Source of the DNA: Campylobacterales bacterium
GTDB taxonomy: Bacteria; Campylobacterota; Campylobacteria; Campylobacterales; Thiovulaceae
Assembly: GCA_012963895.1 (NCBI GenBank)
Contig: DTUW01000084.1
Coordinates: 1-6,517 of the forward strand
DNA: 6,517 nucleotides
Direction of reading: 5' to 3'
Numbering within the stretch: position 1 is the stretch's first letter; every line of letters starts with the position of its first letter. The position numbers were made by a program, and so were the translations under genes. A model generated the notes under the pieces. That model did no database searches. It saw nothing but the letters and a program-made list of their open reading frames with translations, and was not told the origin of the DNA. Shown here piece by piece: positions 1 through 6,450 of this stretch.

Positions 1-531
1 TCAAAAGAGAAAGAGCGATTAAGTAAATTGAATATCAAAATGGATATACCTGAACATTTTCTAAATATGGGGGAGATATATAATCTCTCTATTCGTAAAG
101 GAACCCTAACACCAGAGGAACTTTATAAAATAAAGGAACATATCGTTGTTACTATCTTGATGTTGGAAAAATTACCTCTACCTAGATATCTTTCAAATGT
201 TCCAAAATATGCAGGCACTCACCATGAACAACTCAACGGTCAAGGGTATCCTAGAAAATTGGACAAAAACAATATTCCACTCGGTGGGAAAATTATCGCT
301 TTCGCCGATATTTTTGAAGCTCTTACAGCCAATGACAGACCATATAAACGGGCTAAAAAGCTATCAGAAGCAATAAAGATTATTTACTACATGGTAAAAG
401 ATAGTCATTTGGATAGAGAACTGTTCAGAATATTTTTAGAGAACGGATTACATATGAAATATGCTAAGAAATATCTTAGAGCAGACCAAATAGATGAGGT
501 TGATGTAGAGTATTACCTATCTCGAATTTAG
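1..531 (+). CDS. HD-GYP domain c-di-GMP phosphodiesterase, C-terminal part (5' end outside window)
   Basis: This is the 3' part of a gene encoding an HD-GYP phosphodiesterase, a family that hydrolyses cyclic di-GMP at a two- or three-metal centre. The frame is open from base 1, so the TTG at 28 is an internal codon rather than a start; 176 residues are visible. The family hallmark HHEQLNGQGYP is encoded at 220-252. A preceding metal-ligand His lies at 139-141 in KEHIVVT, and the Asp of the AFAD helix at 307-309, followed by EALTANDRPYKRA. The segment before the GYP motif (LSIRKGTLTPEE) is typical of Campylobacterota members. The HD dyad itself and any sensor or membrane domain lie upstream and cannot be seen. 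The visible motif residues look intact, so activity is plausible. The gene converges with siaB, and its TAG stop overlaps the siaB stop. Its promoter is outside the window. Confidence 0.9.
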   Translation, partial: SKEKERLSKLNIKMDIPEHFLNMGEIYNLSIRKGTLTPEELYKIKEHIVVTILMLEKLPLPRYLSNVPKYAGTHHEQLNGQGYPRKLDKNNIPLGGKIIAFADIFEALTANDRPYKRAKKLSEAIKIIYYMVKDSHLDRELFRIFLENGLHMKYAKKYLRADQIDEVDVEYYLSRI

Positions 532-1037
532 ATATATATCATTAGGGTAAATAGATATTTTTCATCTACTATCTCGACAATCTCAAACTCTATTTTGGAG
601 CTATGTCGGGCTATGTATAGTAACCCTAACCCAGCCCCGTGTTCATGTTTATCCTCTCCGCTTTTGAGTTTTTGACGATAAATCTCTTTGATTGTATCAC
701 GGTCAAGTTGAGATATTGAATTTAGTCTCTCTTCCAATTTCTTTTTATGTTCTTTATCAATTAGGTTTTGAGTTAATATATATAGTTGGTCTTGGTTTTT
801 ACCGATAGATAGATAGATTTTGTATATCTCTTCTGAATGAGATGAATATTGCATGAGATTTTGAGCAGTTTCAATAAATATCATATATAGCTTATGTGGA
901 AACTTCACACCGTGACACTTTTCGAGTGTCTCTAAAACATCTATAAAACTAGATAGAACCGATTGAGTCATTGTTCCAATATATGACAAGTAGGTATTAT
1001 CACTATTTTGGCAAATTAATTTATCACTATGCACCAT
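528..1037 (-). CDS. siaB: SiaB-family protein kinase (GHKL-like fold, DUF6272)
   Basis: The product is about 169 residues and resembles SiaB, a small cytoplasmic GHKL-fold kinase that phosphorylates SiaC. Numbering from the ATG, an N-box-like segment FIETAQNLMQYS lies near residues 54-65, with the Glu and Asn spaced as in ATP/Mg-binding N boxes. A glycine-rich G2-like box, GAGLGLLYIAR, lies near 134-144. A classical DxGxG box is not evident, as I would expect for this divergent family. The kinase role is taken from Pseudomonas SiaB; it is supported here by the adjacent siaC gene. Start choice is uncertain: a TTG (1040), ATG (1037) and GTG (1034) lie in a row after AAGG at 1041-1044. The spacing is 3 nt to the ATG and 6 nt to the GTG. 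All three overlap the end of siaC, which implies translational coupling. The gene is last in the operon. Confidence 0.82.
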   Translation of the reverse strand: MVHSDKLICQNSDNTYLSYIGTMTQSVLSSFIDVLETLEKCHGVKFPHKLYMIFIETAQNLMQYSSHSEEIYKIYLSIGKNQDQLYILTQNLIDKEHKKKLEERLNSISQLDRDTIKEIYRQKLKSGEDKHEHGAGLGLLYIARHSSKIEFEIVEIVDEKYLFTLMIYI

Positions 1038-1419
1038 CAACCTTAATTATCAATCTTATATCCAATTTTGGAAATTCAGCTTGAAACTCTTGCCCAGCCT
1101 CTTCTATCATGTCGTTCTCCTTGTCATATATCCAATTTATAACTATTTCACTCTCTGAGCCGGTTCTATTTTCCAGAAATTCGAACAAATCGAATAAAAA
1201 TTTAGATGAACTCGAATTGAAATAGACAAGCTCTATATTTAACTTCGTCAATTTTTGGGGACTTTGAAAGTAGTTTTCAATCCATTCCATAATAGGCTTA
1301 TAGAATTCGAAACTATTTTCGGGGTAAGACTTGCCCCGAATTTCCACAACTCCTCTTTCTGGGTCAAGTTCTATATATGGGGTAAATTTGGTCTCTTTCT
1401 TTATCATAAGTCTCATCAT
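1027..1419 (-). CDS. siaC: SiaC-family regulatory phosphoprotein (DUF1987)
   Basis: The 130-residue product matches the SiaC/DUF1987 family: a TPYIELD segment near residues 13-19, the hallmark GKSYPENSFEFYKP near 29-42, WIENYF near 46-51, and the phosphosite loop VYFNSSSSK near 65-73. In Pseudomonas, unphosphorylated SiaC binds and activates the diguanylate cyclase SiaD; SiaB phosphorylates SiaC and SiaA dephosphorylates it. The phosphoacceptor there is a Thr in this loop. Here the equivalent position appears to be Ser69, which could still be a Ser/Thr kinase substrate. AAAGGA at 1426-1431 stands 6 nt before the first ATG and overlaps the hemL stop, so translation is probably coupled to hemL. 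A second ATG follows immediately (1416) and could be used instead. The 3' end overlaps siaB. No SiaD-like GGDEF protein is present in the window, so the local output partner is unknown. Confidence 0.85.
   Translation of the reverse strand: MMRLMIKKETKFTPYIELDPERGVVEIRGKSYPENSFEFYKPIMEWIENYFQSPQKLTKLNIELVYFNSSSSKFLFDLFEFLENRTGSESEIVINWIYDKENDMIEEAGQEFQAEFPKLDIRLIIKVDGA
1041..1044 (-). promoter_or_regulatory. Weak ribosome binding site before siaB
   Basis: AAGG on the minus strand precedes three consecutive possible starts, TTG, ATG and GTG. Spacing is 3 nt to the ATG and 6 nt to the GTG, so the GTG at 1034 is a real competitor. The site lies within siaC coding sequence, consistent with translational coupling. 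Confidence 0.5.
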
Positions 1420-1429
1420 AACTATTCCT

Positions 1430-2719
1430 TTATCTAATACTTTTCATAACTTTATCAGCTATATCAATTGTCTTTTCCACCATATTATCACTTGTAGCAG
1501 TGGAGATAAATCCAGTTTCAAATTGAGAACAGGCGAGATATACCCCCTGTTCCAACATTCCTCTATGGAACTTAGCAAACATCTTTGTATCAGATTTCAG
1601 AGCATCATCGAAATTTTTTACCCGGTTTTCATTGAAAAAGAATCCAAACATAGAGCCTCTATATTCAGTTTGGAGAGGAATTCCATGTCTCTTAGCCACC
1701 TCATCGAACCCCTCCATAAGTCTTTTAGCTCGATTTTCCAAAACTGAATAGACCCCCTCATTTTCCATCAAAATATCTAACATAGCATTACCTGCACTCA
1801 TGGCGATTGGATTACCTGAAAGAGTTCCCGCCTGATAAACTCCACCATTTGGAGAGAGATAATCCATAATTTCACCTTTTCCACCAAATGCTCCAACAGG
1901 CATACCCCCTCCAATCACCTTCCCAAAGGTAACTAAATCGGGTTCAACTCCTGTAATTCCGATAGCTCCTCGCAGACCTGCTCGAAATCCGCTCATAACC
2001 TCATCAAAAATCAGAATAGCTCCATTCTCTTTTGTAATCTCTCTCAACTCTTCTAAAAAAGATTTTTCAGCTGGAACAAGCCCCATATTACCCGCTATCG
2101 GTTCAATAATGACACAAGCAATATTGTTACTCTCTTCAAAAGCCTTTTTAACACTCTCAATATCGTTGTATTTAGCTAATAGGGTGTGGTTGGTGAAATC
2201 TTGTGGAACTCCTGAGGAACTCGGTTTTCCAAATGTAGTAGCTCCACTACCAGCCTGAACCAGTAGAGAATCTGAATGGCCGTGATAGTTTCCTTCAAAC
2301 TTCACAATATCATCTTTACCAGTGAAACCTCGTGCCAACCGAATAGCACTCATTACCGCCTCAGTTCCAGAATTTACGAACCGCAATTTTTCAACTACAT
2401 TTGGGAATAGTGAAACTATCTTTTTAGCCAATTCCGTCTCTGTTTCTGTTGGAGCTCCAAAAGATAGCCCTTTTTCTACCGCATCTTTTACCGCCTTTTG
2501 AATCCGTTCATCTGTATGACCTAAGATAAGGGGTCCCCAACTTTGGACATAGTCTATATATCTATTTCCATCTATATCGATGAGGTAGCCCCCATCTCCC
2601 CGTTCGATAAATGGAGGAGTTCCACCAACACTATTGAAAGCCCTAACAGGAGAATTTACACCACCTACTATATATCTCTTTGCCTCTTCAAAGGCTTCAA
2701 TACTTTTGCTATGTTCCAT
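1430..2719 (-). CDS. hemL: Glutamate-1-semialdehyde 2,1-aminomutase
   Basis: HemL is a PLP-dependent cytoplasmic enzyme that converts glutamate-1-semialdehyde to 5-aminolevulinate, the last step of the C5 route into tetrapyrrole (heme) synthesis. The 429-residue length is normal and the protein is full-length. Visible landmarks are GGVNSPVRAF (19-28), the phosphate-binding NSGTEAVMSAIRLAR (116-130), NYHGHSD (144-150), the cofactor-contacting IFDEVMSGFR (237-246; Asp239), and FGKVIGGGMPVGAFGG (265-280) with Lys267 as the expected Schiff-base lysine. The ATG start is supported by AGGAG at 2725-2729 with 5 nt spacing; this site overlaps the lysA stop. lysA ends 8 nt upstream and siaC begins 10 nt downstream, consistent with one transcript. 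General class-III aminotransferases are a weaker alternative, since the HemL-specific N-terminal and active-site motifs are all present. Confidence 0.97.
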   Translation of the reverse strand: MEHSKSIEAFEEAKRYIVGGVNSPVRAFNSVGGTPPFIERGDGGYLIDIDGNRYIDYVQSWGPLILGHTDERIQKAVKDAVEKGLSFGAPTETETELAKKIVSLFPNVVEKLRFVNSGTEAVMSAIRLARGFTGKDDIVKFEGNYHGHSDSLLVQAGSGATTFGKPSSSGVPQDFTNHTLLAKYNDIESVKKAFEESNNIACVIIEPIAGNMGLVPAEKSFLEELREITKENGAILIFDEVMSGFRAGLRGAIGITGVEPDLVTFGKVIGGGMPVGAFGGKGEIMDYLSPNGGVYQAGTLSGNPIAMSAGNAMLDILMENEGVYSVLENRAKRLMEGFDEVAKRHGIPLQTEYRGSMFGFFFNENRVKNFDDALKSDTKMFAKFHRGMLEQGVYLACSQFETGFISTATSDNMVEKTIDIADKVMKSIR

Positions 2720-2727
2720 CTCTGCTC

Positions 2728-3936
2728 CTATAAAAATTTGGTTTCTAACTCAATTAGTTTCTCGAAATCTTCTCGCTCTCGAATTACTCTATATTCTCCA
2801 TTTTCAAAAGCGATTTCACAAACTCGACCGCGACTATTGTAATTGCTCGACATTACAAAGCCGTAAGCCCCCGCTGAATGGACTACAACCAAATCACCAT
2901 GTTCTATCTCTTTTGGAATTTCTCTATCTTTTCCCAAAAAGTCTCCGCTTTCGCAAACAGGACCAACTATATCCCCTTTCGAGGTTTCGGAGCTTGTGGA
3001 GTTTGTAATAAATTCTATTTTGTGATATGCATTGTATAGGCTCGGTCTTAGTAAATCATTCATCGCCCCATCAACTATTAGAAATCTCTTATCTCCATTG
3101 CTCTTCTCATACAAAACAGAAGAGACAAAATAGCCCCCGTTTGCTGTTAGGTATCTACCCGGTTCCATGATGATAGTTACATCTAATCCGGATAGGGTTG
3201 ATAGTATCGCTTGGGCATAGTCGTAAGGTTCAATCACAACCTCATCACTATATTGGATACCTATCCCGCCTCCAACATCGAAGAATTTAATATCTATATC
3301 CAATACTTGTAGATGTCTCACAAGATTGGCTATCTTTTCCGAAGCTTCTCTAATTGGAGAGAGTTGGGTAAGTTGAGAACCTATATGAAAATGGATACCT
3401 ACTGGATTTAGATGAGGTGAGTTGTGAGAGTAGATATAGAGTTTTTTAGCTGTTTCAATATCGACTCCAAATTTATTTTGATGAAGACCGGTGGAGATAT
3501 AGGGGTGGGTTTGGGGGTCGATATTGGGATTTACTCTGATAGATATTCTCGCTTCAATTTCCATGTCTTTGGCTATCGTCTCAACCCGTTTTAGTTCGGC
3601 TTCACTTTCGACATTGATAAATAGAATTCCCAATCTTAGAGCCTCTTCTATTTCGTCGTCCCTCTTACCGACACCGCTAAATATGATATTGTAGTTTTTC
3701 ACCCCTGCTCTCAATGCTCGTTTTACCTCTCCAATTGAGACACAATCGGCACCTGCTCCTAAGTCGGCAAACTTTTTGATTACAGACAAATTGGAATTAG
3801 CTTTTACCGCATAGGCGATTAGGGATTTTCTACCTCTGAAAGCCTCTTTCAATTTTCTGTATTGTTTTTCGAAATGTCCAAAGTCATAGAGATATAGAGG
3901 AGTTCCATATTTTTGAGCAACTTTTGTAAAATCCAT
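2728..3936 (-). CDS. lysA: Diaminopimelate decarboxylase
   Basis: LysA is a PLP-dependent fold-type III decarboxylase that makes L-lysine from meso-diaminopimelate, the last step of lysine synthesis. The 402-residue product is full-length. Landmarks are YAVKANSN (42-49) with the PLP lysine at Lys45, HIGSQ (184-188), the glycine-rich phosphate loop VGGGIG (221-226), EPGRYL (258-263), GPVCESGDFL (325-334) with Cys328 reaching the partner subunit's active site, and GAYGF (356-360). The CESGD motif favours LysA over carboxynorspermidine or arginine decarboxylases of the same fold. The ATG start has AAGGA at 3942-3946 with 5 nt spacing, overlapping the rimP stop. The gene lies 8 nt after rimP and 8 nt before hemL. 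No other lysine-pathway gene is present, so its operon partners are not functionally related in an obvious way. Confidence 0.97.
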   Translation of the reverse strand: MDFTKVAQKYGTPLYLYDFGHFEKQYRKLKEAFRGRKSLIAYAVKANSNLSVIKKFADLGAGADCVSIGEVKRALRAGVKNYNIIFSGVGKRDDEIEEALRLGILFINVESEAELKRVETIAKDMEIEARISIRVNPNIDPQTHPYISTGLHQNKFGVDIETAKKLYIYSHNSPHLNPVGIHFHIGSQLTQLSPIREASEKIANLVRHLQVLDIDIKFFDVGGGIGIQYSDEVVIEPYDYAQAILSTLSGLDVTIIMEPGRYLTANGGYFVSSVLYEKSNGDKRFLIVDGAMNDLLRPSLYNAYHKIEFITNSTSSETSKGDIVGPVCESGDFLGKDREIPKEIEHGDLVVVHSAGAYGFVMSSNYNSRGRVCEIAFENGEYRVIREREDFEKLIELETKFL

Positions 3937-3944
3937 CTTGTTCC

Positions 3945-4388
3945 TTAGAAATTGAATATAGTTCTACCTTTGACAATATTTTCAAAAGAGATAGATATAT
4001 CTCCTATCGTCTTATCTTCTACTAGAATAGTATCATCTCTAACCTCTTTCAATTTTCCAATATATCTATTACCTTCAATATCTGTTACTTCTACATCTTT
4101 ACCTATTGATAGCTGGTAGTGTCTCAATTTTGTTAGTTTTCTCTCTATACCTGGGGAGCTAACTTCAAGGCTATATTTTCCAGATAGAGGCTCTTCAACA
4201 TCTAGGAGGGGGGAGACTATTTCCGATACTTTCACACAATCATCTATCGATATTTCCCCTTTCTCTTTTGCGATAAATATTCGGAAAATACTATTTTTTC
4301 CCTCTTTCACAATCTCTATATCAAATAGTTCTAATCCCTCTCCTTCTACTATATTTCTAATATCCTGTTCCAAGTTGGTATCAATCAT
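3945..4388 (-). CDS. rimP: Ribosome maturation factor RimP
   Basis: RimP is a cytoplasmic factor that binds the free 30S subunit and helps its late assembly. The product is 147 residues from the chosen start, close to the family norm. The N-terminal domain contains ISIDDCVKVSEIVSPLLD, followed by the hallmark YSLEVSSPGIERKL (about 72-85); the C-terminal Sm-like beta domain includes EGNRYIGKLKEV. I chose the ATG at 4388 because a strong AAAGGAG (4393-4399) stands 4 nt before it. A longer frame beginning with TTG at 4403 would place that ribosome-binding site inside the coding region. The start lies inside the end of rbfA (8-base overlap), so translation is likely coupled. rbfA next to rimP is a common bacterial pairing, but infB and nusA, their usual neighbours, are not here. 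Confidence 0.94.
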   Translation of the reverse strand: MIDTNLEQDIRNIVEGEGLELFDIEIVKEGKNSIFRIFIAKEKGEISIDDCVKVSEIVSPLLDVEEPLSGKYSLEVSSPGIERKLTKLRHYQLSIGKDVEVTDIEGNRYIGKLKEVRDDTILVEDKTIGDISISFENIVKGRTIFNF

Positions 4389-4737
4389 GTAGCTCCTTTG
4401 CAACTTTTTGAAATAGTTCTTCTATTCTATTTTCCTTTTCCAAAGAGTCATCAAAGTGAAAAGACAATTTAGGCGACTTAAACCACCCCTGTTCATTTGC
4501 ACAATAGGTTTCTATATATTTTCTAATAGTTTTCAGTTCTCTGATAATCTCTTGCTGTTCGGATTTATCTATAAAAGTTGGGTCTAAATAGACCTTAGCA
4601 TCACTTCTGCCTCTTGAACAGACTACATCAACTACCGATATTCCATTGAGTATCTCACTTTCAAGAGAGGCGATGGCTTCTGGAATAAGTTCTTTTAGAA
4701 CTCTTTCAGTTCTTTTGATTTTTATATCTCTCTTCAT
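4381..4737 (-). CDS. rbfA: 30S ribosome-binding factor RbfA
   Basis: RbfA is a small KH-fold protein that binds the 30S subunit and helps 16S rRNA 5'-end maturation. The 118-residue product has the expected length. The N-terminus (IKIKRTERVLKELIPEAI) fits the first helix. VVDVVCSRGRSDAKVYLDP (35-53) covers the second strand region, and the C-terminal hallmark SPKLSFHFDDSLEKENRIEE occupies about 88-107. The ATG start has AAGGAG at 4747-4752, spaced 9 nt. It follows hemW after 15 nt and overlaps the rimP start by 8 nt. The preceding gene is hemW rather than infB, the more usual neighbour, so the locus seems to have been rearranged in this lineage. Confidence 0.92.
   Translation of the reverse strand: MKRDIKIKRTERVLKELIPEAIASLESEILNGISVVDVVCSRGRSDAKVYLDPTFIDKSEQQEIIRELKTIRKYIETYCANEQGWFKSPKLSFHFDDSLEKENRIEELFQKVAKELHD
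4393..4399 (-). promoter_or_regulatory. Ribosome binding site that fixes the rimP start
   Basis: AAAGGAG on the minus strand stands 4 nt before the ATG at 4388 and lies within the last codons of rbfA. It rules in the ATG over the upstream TTG at 4403 and implies coupled rbfA-rimP translation. Confidence 0.8.
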
Positions 4738-4752
4738 ATCTGAAAACTCCTT

Positions 4753-5808
4753 CTATCTACATTCTATCACATCTGAAACAAAGAGAGCCACCTCATCGGC
4801 AAGGAGGTAATCGATATTGAAATATCTACCATTTTCAAATCTCAATTTTCCATTTTCAACCAAAATATCAGCTTTTTCTATTTCGCAATGGTTGAGGATT
4901 TCTTTTGCAACTCCAACTATTGAACGGAAACCTAAAAATAGTTTTTCCAATTTCAAATCGGACTCTGTAAGTTTTTCTATTTCAATATCTAAGGGGTTTG
5001 CTATATATTTTGCAACATCTCTATTGGGGTAAAATCTTCTATTTTTAAGAAATCCCACCGCCCCGCTACCTATTCCAATATAGTTTTTTCCCTGCCAATA
5101 TCCCAAATTATGTTTAGATGGAGTTCCAAAATTGGATATTTCATATTGTGGAAATTTTTTATCTACTCGTTGGATAATATATTTTGTCAATTCTATATCT
5201 TCTCTCTGAACCCTTTTCATATTTGCGAAAGGTGTTCCCTCTTCAATTGTTAGACTATATAGGCTGGTATGGGAAATAGGTAGGGAAAAGAGGGTATCAA
5301 TATCGGTTTGGATAAGTTCAAGATTATCAATAGATGTATTATAGATGAGGTCGATATTGATATTTTTGAAGCCGACCGAGTGGCTATTTTCAACTGCTCG
5401 AATAGCTTGATTTTTGGAATGGTTGCGACCTAAAAATTTCAGTTTTCTATCATTGAAGCTCTGAACCCCGAGGCTAATTCGGTTTATTCCAAGTTGGTAT
5501 ATTGCAGATAGCCAATCTCTGTTAGCACTATTTGGGTTTGCTTCTATTGTGATTTCTGTTTCTGGTGTGATATACCTTGTCAATTGTGAAAATAGTTTTT
5601 CGATATTCTTTATAGATAGAGTTGAAGGAGTTCCACCTCCGATATAGATACTTTGGAATTGTTCTATTTGGAATCTATCTATTTCAAAGTCCAATTGGTG
5701 GAGGAGAGCATCTATATATCGATTTTGGAGGTGGTGGAGGTTTGTATAGCTATTAAAATTGCAATAGTTACATTTGCTATCACAAAAGGGGATATGGATA
5801 TATAACAC
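4753..5808 (-). CDS. hemW: HemW-family radical SAM heme chaperone (HemN-like)
   Basis: HemW is a radical SAM-family protein that binds heme and delivers it to target proteins; it was long annotated as coproporphyrinogen III oxidase (HemN-like). The 351-residue protein has the 4Fe-4S motif CDSKCNYCNF (Cys9, Cys13, Cys16) near its N-terminus. The residue two places after the third Cys is Phe, as in HemW, whereas HemN has a fourth Cys there. Other landmarks are GGGTPS (57-62), TIEANP (87-92), LGVQSF (113-118), LGRNH (126-130), NIDLIYNT (151-158), and the HemW-typical HNLGYW (233-238) followed by IGIGSGAVGF. An in-frame TGA, the upstream gene's stop, sits four codons before the GTG start, so the protein cannot begin earlier. 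The nearest SD, AAAGGAG at 5810-5816, is only 1 nt from the GTG, which is unusually close. It shares the operon with hemL, so two heme-related steps are linked. Confidence 0.93.
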   Translation of the reverse strand: MLYIHIPFCDSKCNYCNFNSYTNLHHLQNRYIDALLHQLDFEIDRFQIEQFQSIYIGGGTPSTLSIKNIEKLFSQLTRYITPETEITIEANPNSANRDWLSAIYQLGINRISLGVQSFNDRKLKFLGRNHSKNQAIRAVENSHSVGFKNINIDLIYNTSIDNLELIQTDIDTLFSLPISHTSLYSLTIEEGTPFANMKRVQREDIELTKYIIQRVDKKFPQYEISNFGTPSKHNLGYWQGKNYIGIGSGAVGFLKNRRFYPNRDVAKYIANPLDIEIEKLTESDLKLEKLFLGFRSIVGVAKEILNHCEIEKADILVENGKLRFENGRYFNIDYLLADEVALFVSDVIECR

Positions 5809-5809
5809 T

Positions 5810-5816
5810 CTCCTTT
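5810..5816 (-). promoter_or_regulatory. Ribosome binding site abnormally close to the hemW GTG start
   Basis: AAAGGAG on the minus strand ends only 1 nt before the GTG at 5808, while typical spacing is 5-9 nt. The next codons (TTA TAT ATC CAT) include no standard start, and an in-frame TGA precedes the GTG by four codons. Initiation may be inefficient or rely on re-initiation by ribosomes finishing the upstream ATPase frame. Confidence 0.55.
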
Positions 5817-5817
5817 C

Positions 5818-6450
5818 TCAACTTTGTAGATATTTTTTTAATCTTTTGACATGGCTAATTGCCTCTTTAATCTCATTTTTAAACTCTGGTTTTTCTATTG
5901 TATAATGGCTGATTGGGTTCATTACAACACTTCTATAAAGTTCTATTTTTTTTATTATTTCACTATCTAGATAATCTTTGACAGATTCCCAAAAATCTTC
6001 ACTTGAATTTTTAAAAGGTTGTTTGTAATATCTAACTTTCAAATGTTTTTTATGGCAAAAGTCTTTTAAGATTTTTTCAAATGCACTTCTAAGATAAACG
6101 GCACTTGCCTTATAATCATTCATATTAAAATATTTTTCTGCTTTTTCAATTAAATCATCTTGGTAAATAATTGGTAGTTCAAAATTGTTGATTTTTTGTG
6201 AATACATCTCTATATATTTCCACCTTTTTTCGTCAAGATAACTCTTTAATAGTTCAAACCAAGCTTTATCATAAGTGGTAAAAATTATTTGAAAATCTGA
6301 AAAATGTTCATTGAGTATTTGTATAAAAGGTATTCTATTTGACATATCAAGACCAATTAAAATATCATCTAAAAACATTATTTTGAAGTCAATTTCCAAA
6401 GGGTTATTTAAAATTGAAGATAGATAGATACTAATTCCAATAGCTGTTAA
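5818..6450 (-). CDS. AAA/ABC-type ATPase, C-terminal part, with helical C-terminal domain; 5' end interrupted by an inverted repeat
   Basis: This is the C-terminal half of a RecF/SMC-like ATPase of unknown function. From the TTG at 6399 (not a credible true start), IMFLDDILIGLDMSNR (7-22) is a Walker B plus D-loop, and QIIFTTYDKAWFELL (37-51) fits the switch region. The frame stays open upstream to 6450 and encodes LTAIGISIYLSSILNNP, which fits the helix after the ABC signature, so real coding extends past 6399. Walker A and the expected coiled-coil region are absent from the window. The last 110 residues (KASAVYLRSAFEKILKDF, then LYRSVVMNPISHY) are helical and loosely HEPN-like, but without a clear Rx4-6H motif. 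Such ATPases are often found in defence or accessory loci; that role is inferred. The gene is noticeably AT-rich (two sampled 60-base lines are 22-25% GC). The stop lies 9 nt before hemW. Confidence 0.72.
   Translation of the reverse strand, partial: LTAIGISIYLSSILNNPLEIDFKIMFLDDILIGLDMSNRIPFIQILNEHFSDFQIIFTTYDKAWFELLKSYLDEKRWKYIEMYSQKINNFELPIIYQDDLIEKAEKYFNMNDYKASAVYLRSAFEKILKDFCHKKHLKVRYYKQPFKNSSEDFWESVKDYLDSEIIKKIELYRSVVMNPISHYTIEKPEFKNEIKEAISHVKRLKKYLQS
5911..5979. repeat. Inverted repeat, left arm (inside the ATPase gene)
   Basis: This 69-base segment, encoding part of the ATPase C-terminal helical domain on the minus strand, is the reverse complement of 6449-6517 with a single mismatch (5965 against 6463). 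Pairing continues only weakly beyond 5979: one mismatch at 5980, four more matches, then loss of similarity. The two arms are separated by about 469 bases. The other end of the match reaches the window edge, so the true repeat may be longer. Confidence 0.95.

Noticed and set aside
28..30. TTG at 28 as the start of the HD-GYP protein
   Set aside because: The frame is open back to base 1 and the HD part of the domain must lie upstream, so this is an internal codon of a truncated gene.
804..818. GATA tetranucleotide run (about 3.75 copies) inside siaB, with a 3-copy run at 6419-6430
   Set aside because: Too short to be a likely phase-variation tract; it simply encodes IYLSI in frame, and the host sequence is rich in TATAT/GATA words.
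1255..1747. Two plus-strand open frames opposite siaC and hemL
   Set aside because: They lie antisense to strongly recognised genes, have no family resemblance and no convincing ribosome-binding sites.
2543..3008. Two plus-strand open frames opposite hemL and lysA
   Set aside because: Shadows of well-supported enzymes on the other strand, with low-complexity, unrecognisable translations.
4817..5032. Plus-strand 71-residue open frame opposite hemW
   Set aside because: Antisense to HemW coding sequence, with no recognisable motif or start signal.
5911..5945. Possible HEPN ribonuclease motif (Rx4-6H) in the ATPase tail
   Set aside because: The candidate Arg and His in LYRSVVMNPISHY are separated by eight residues, not four to six, so catalytic HEPN activity is not supported by what is visible.
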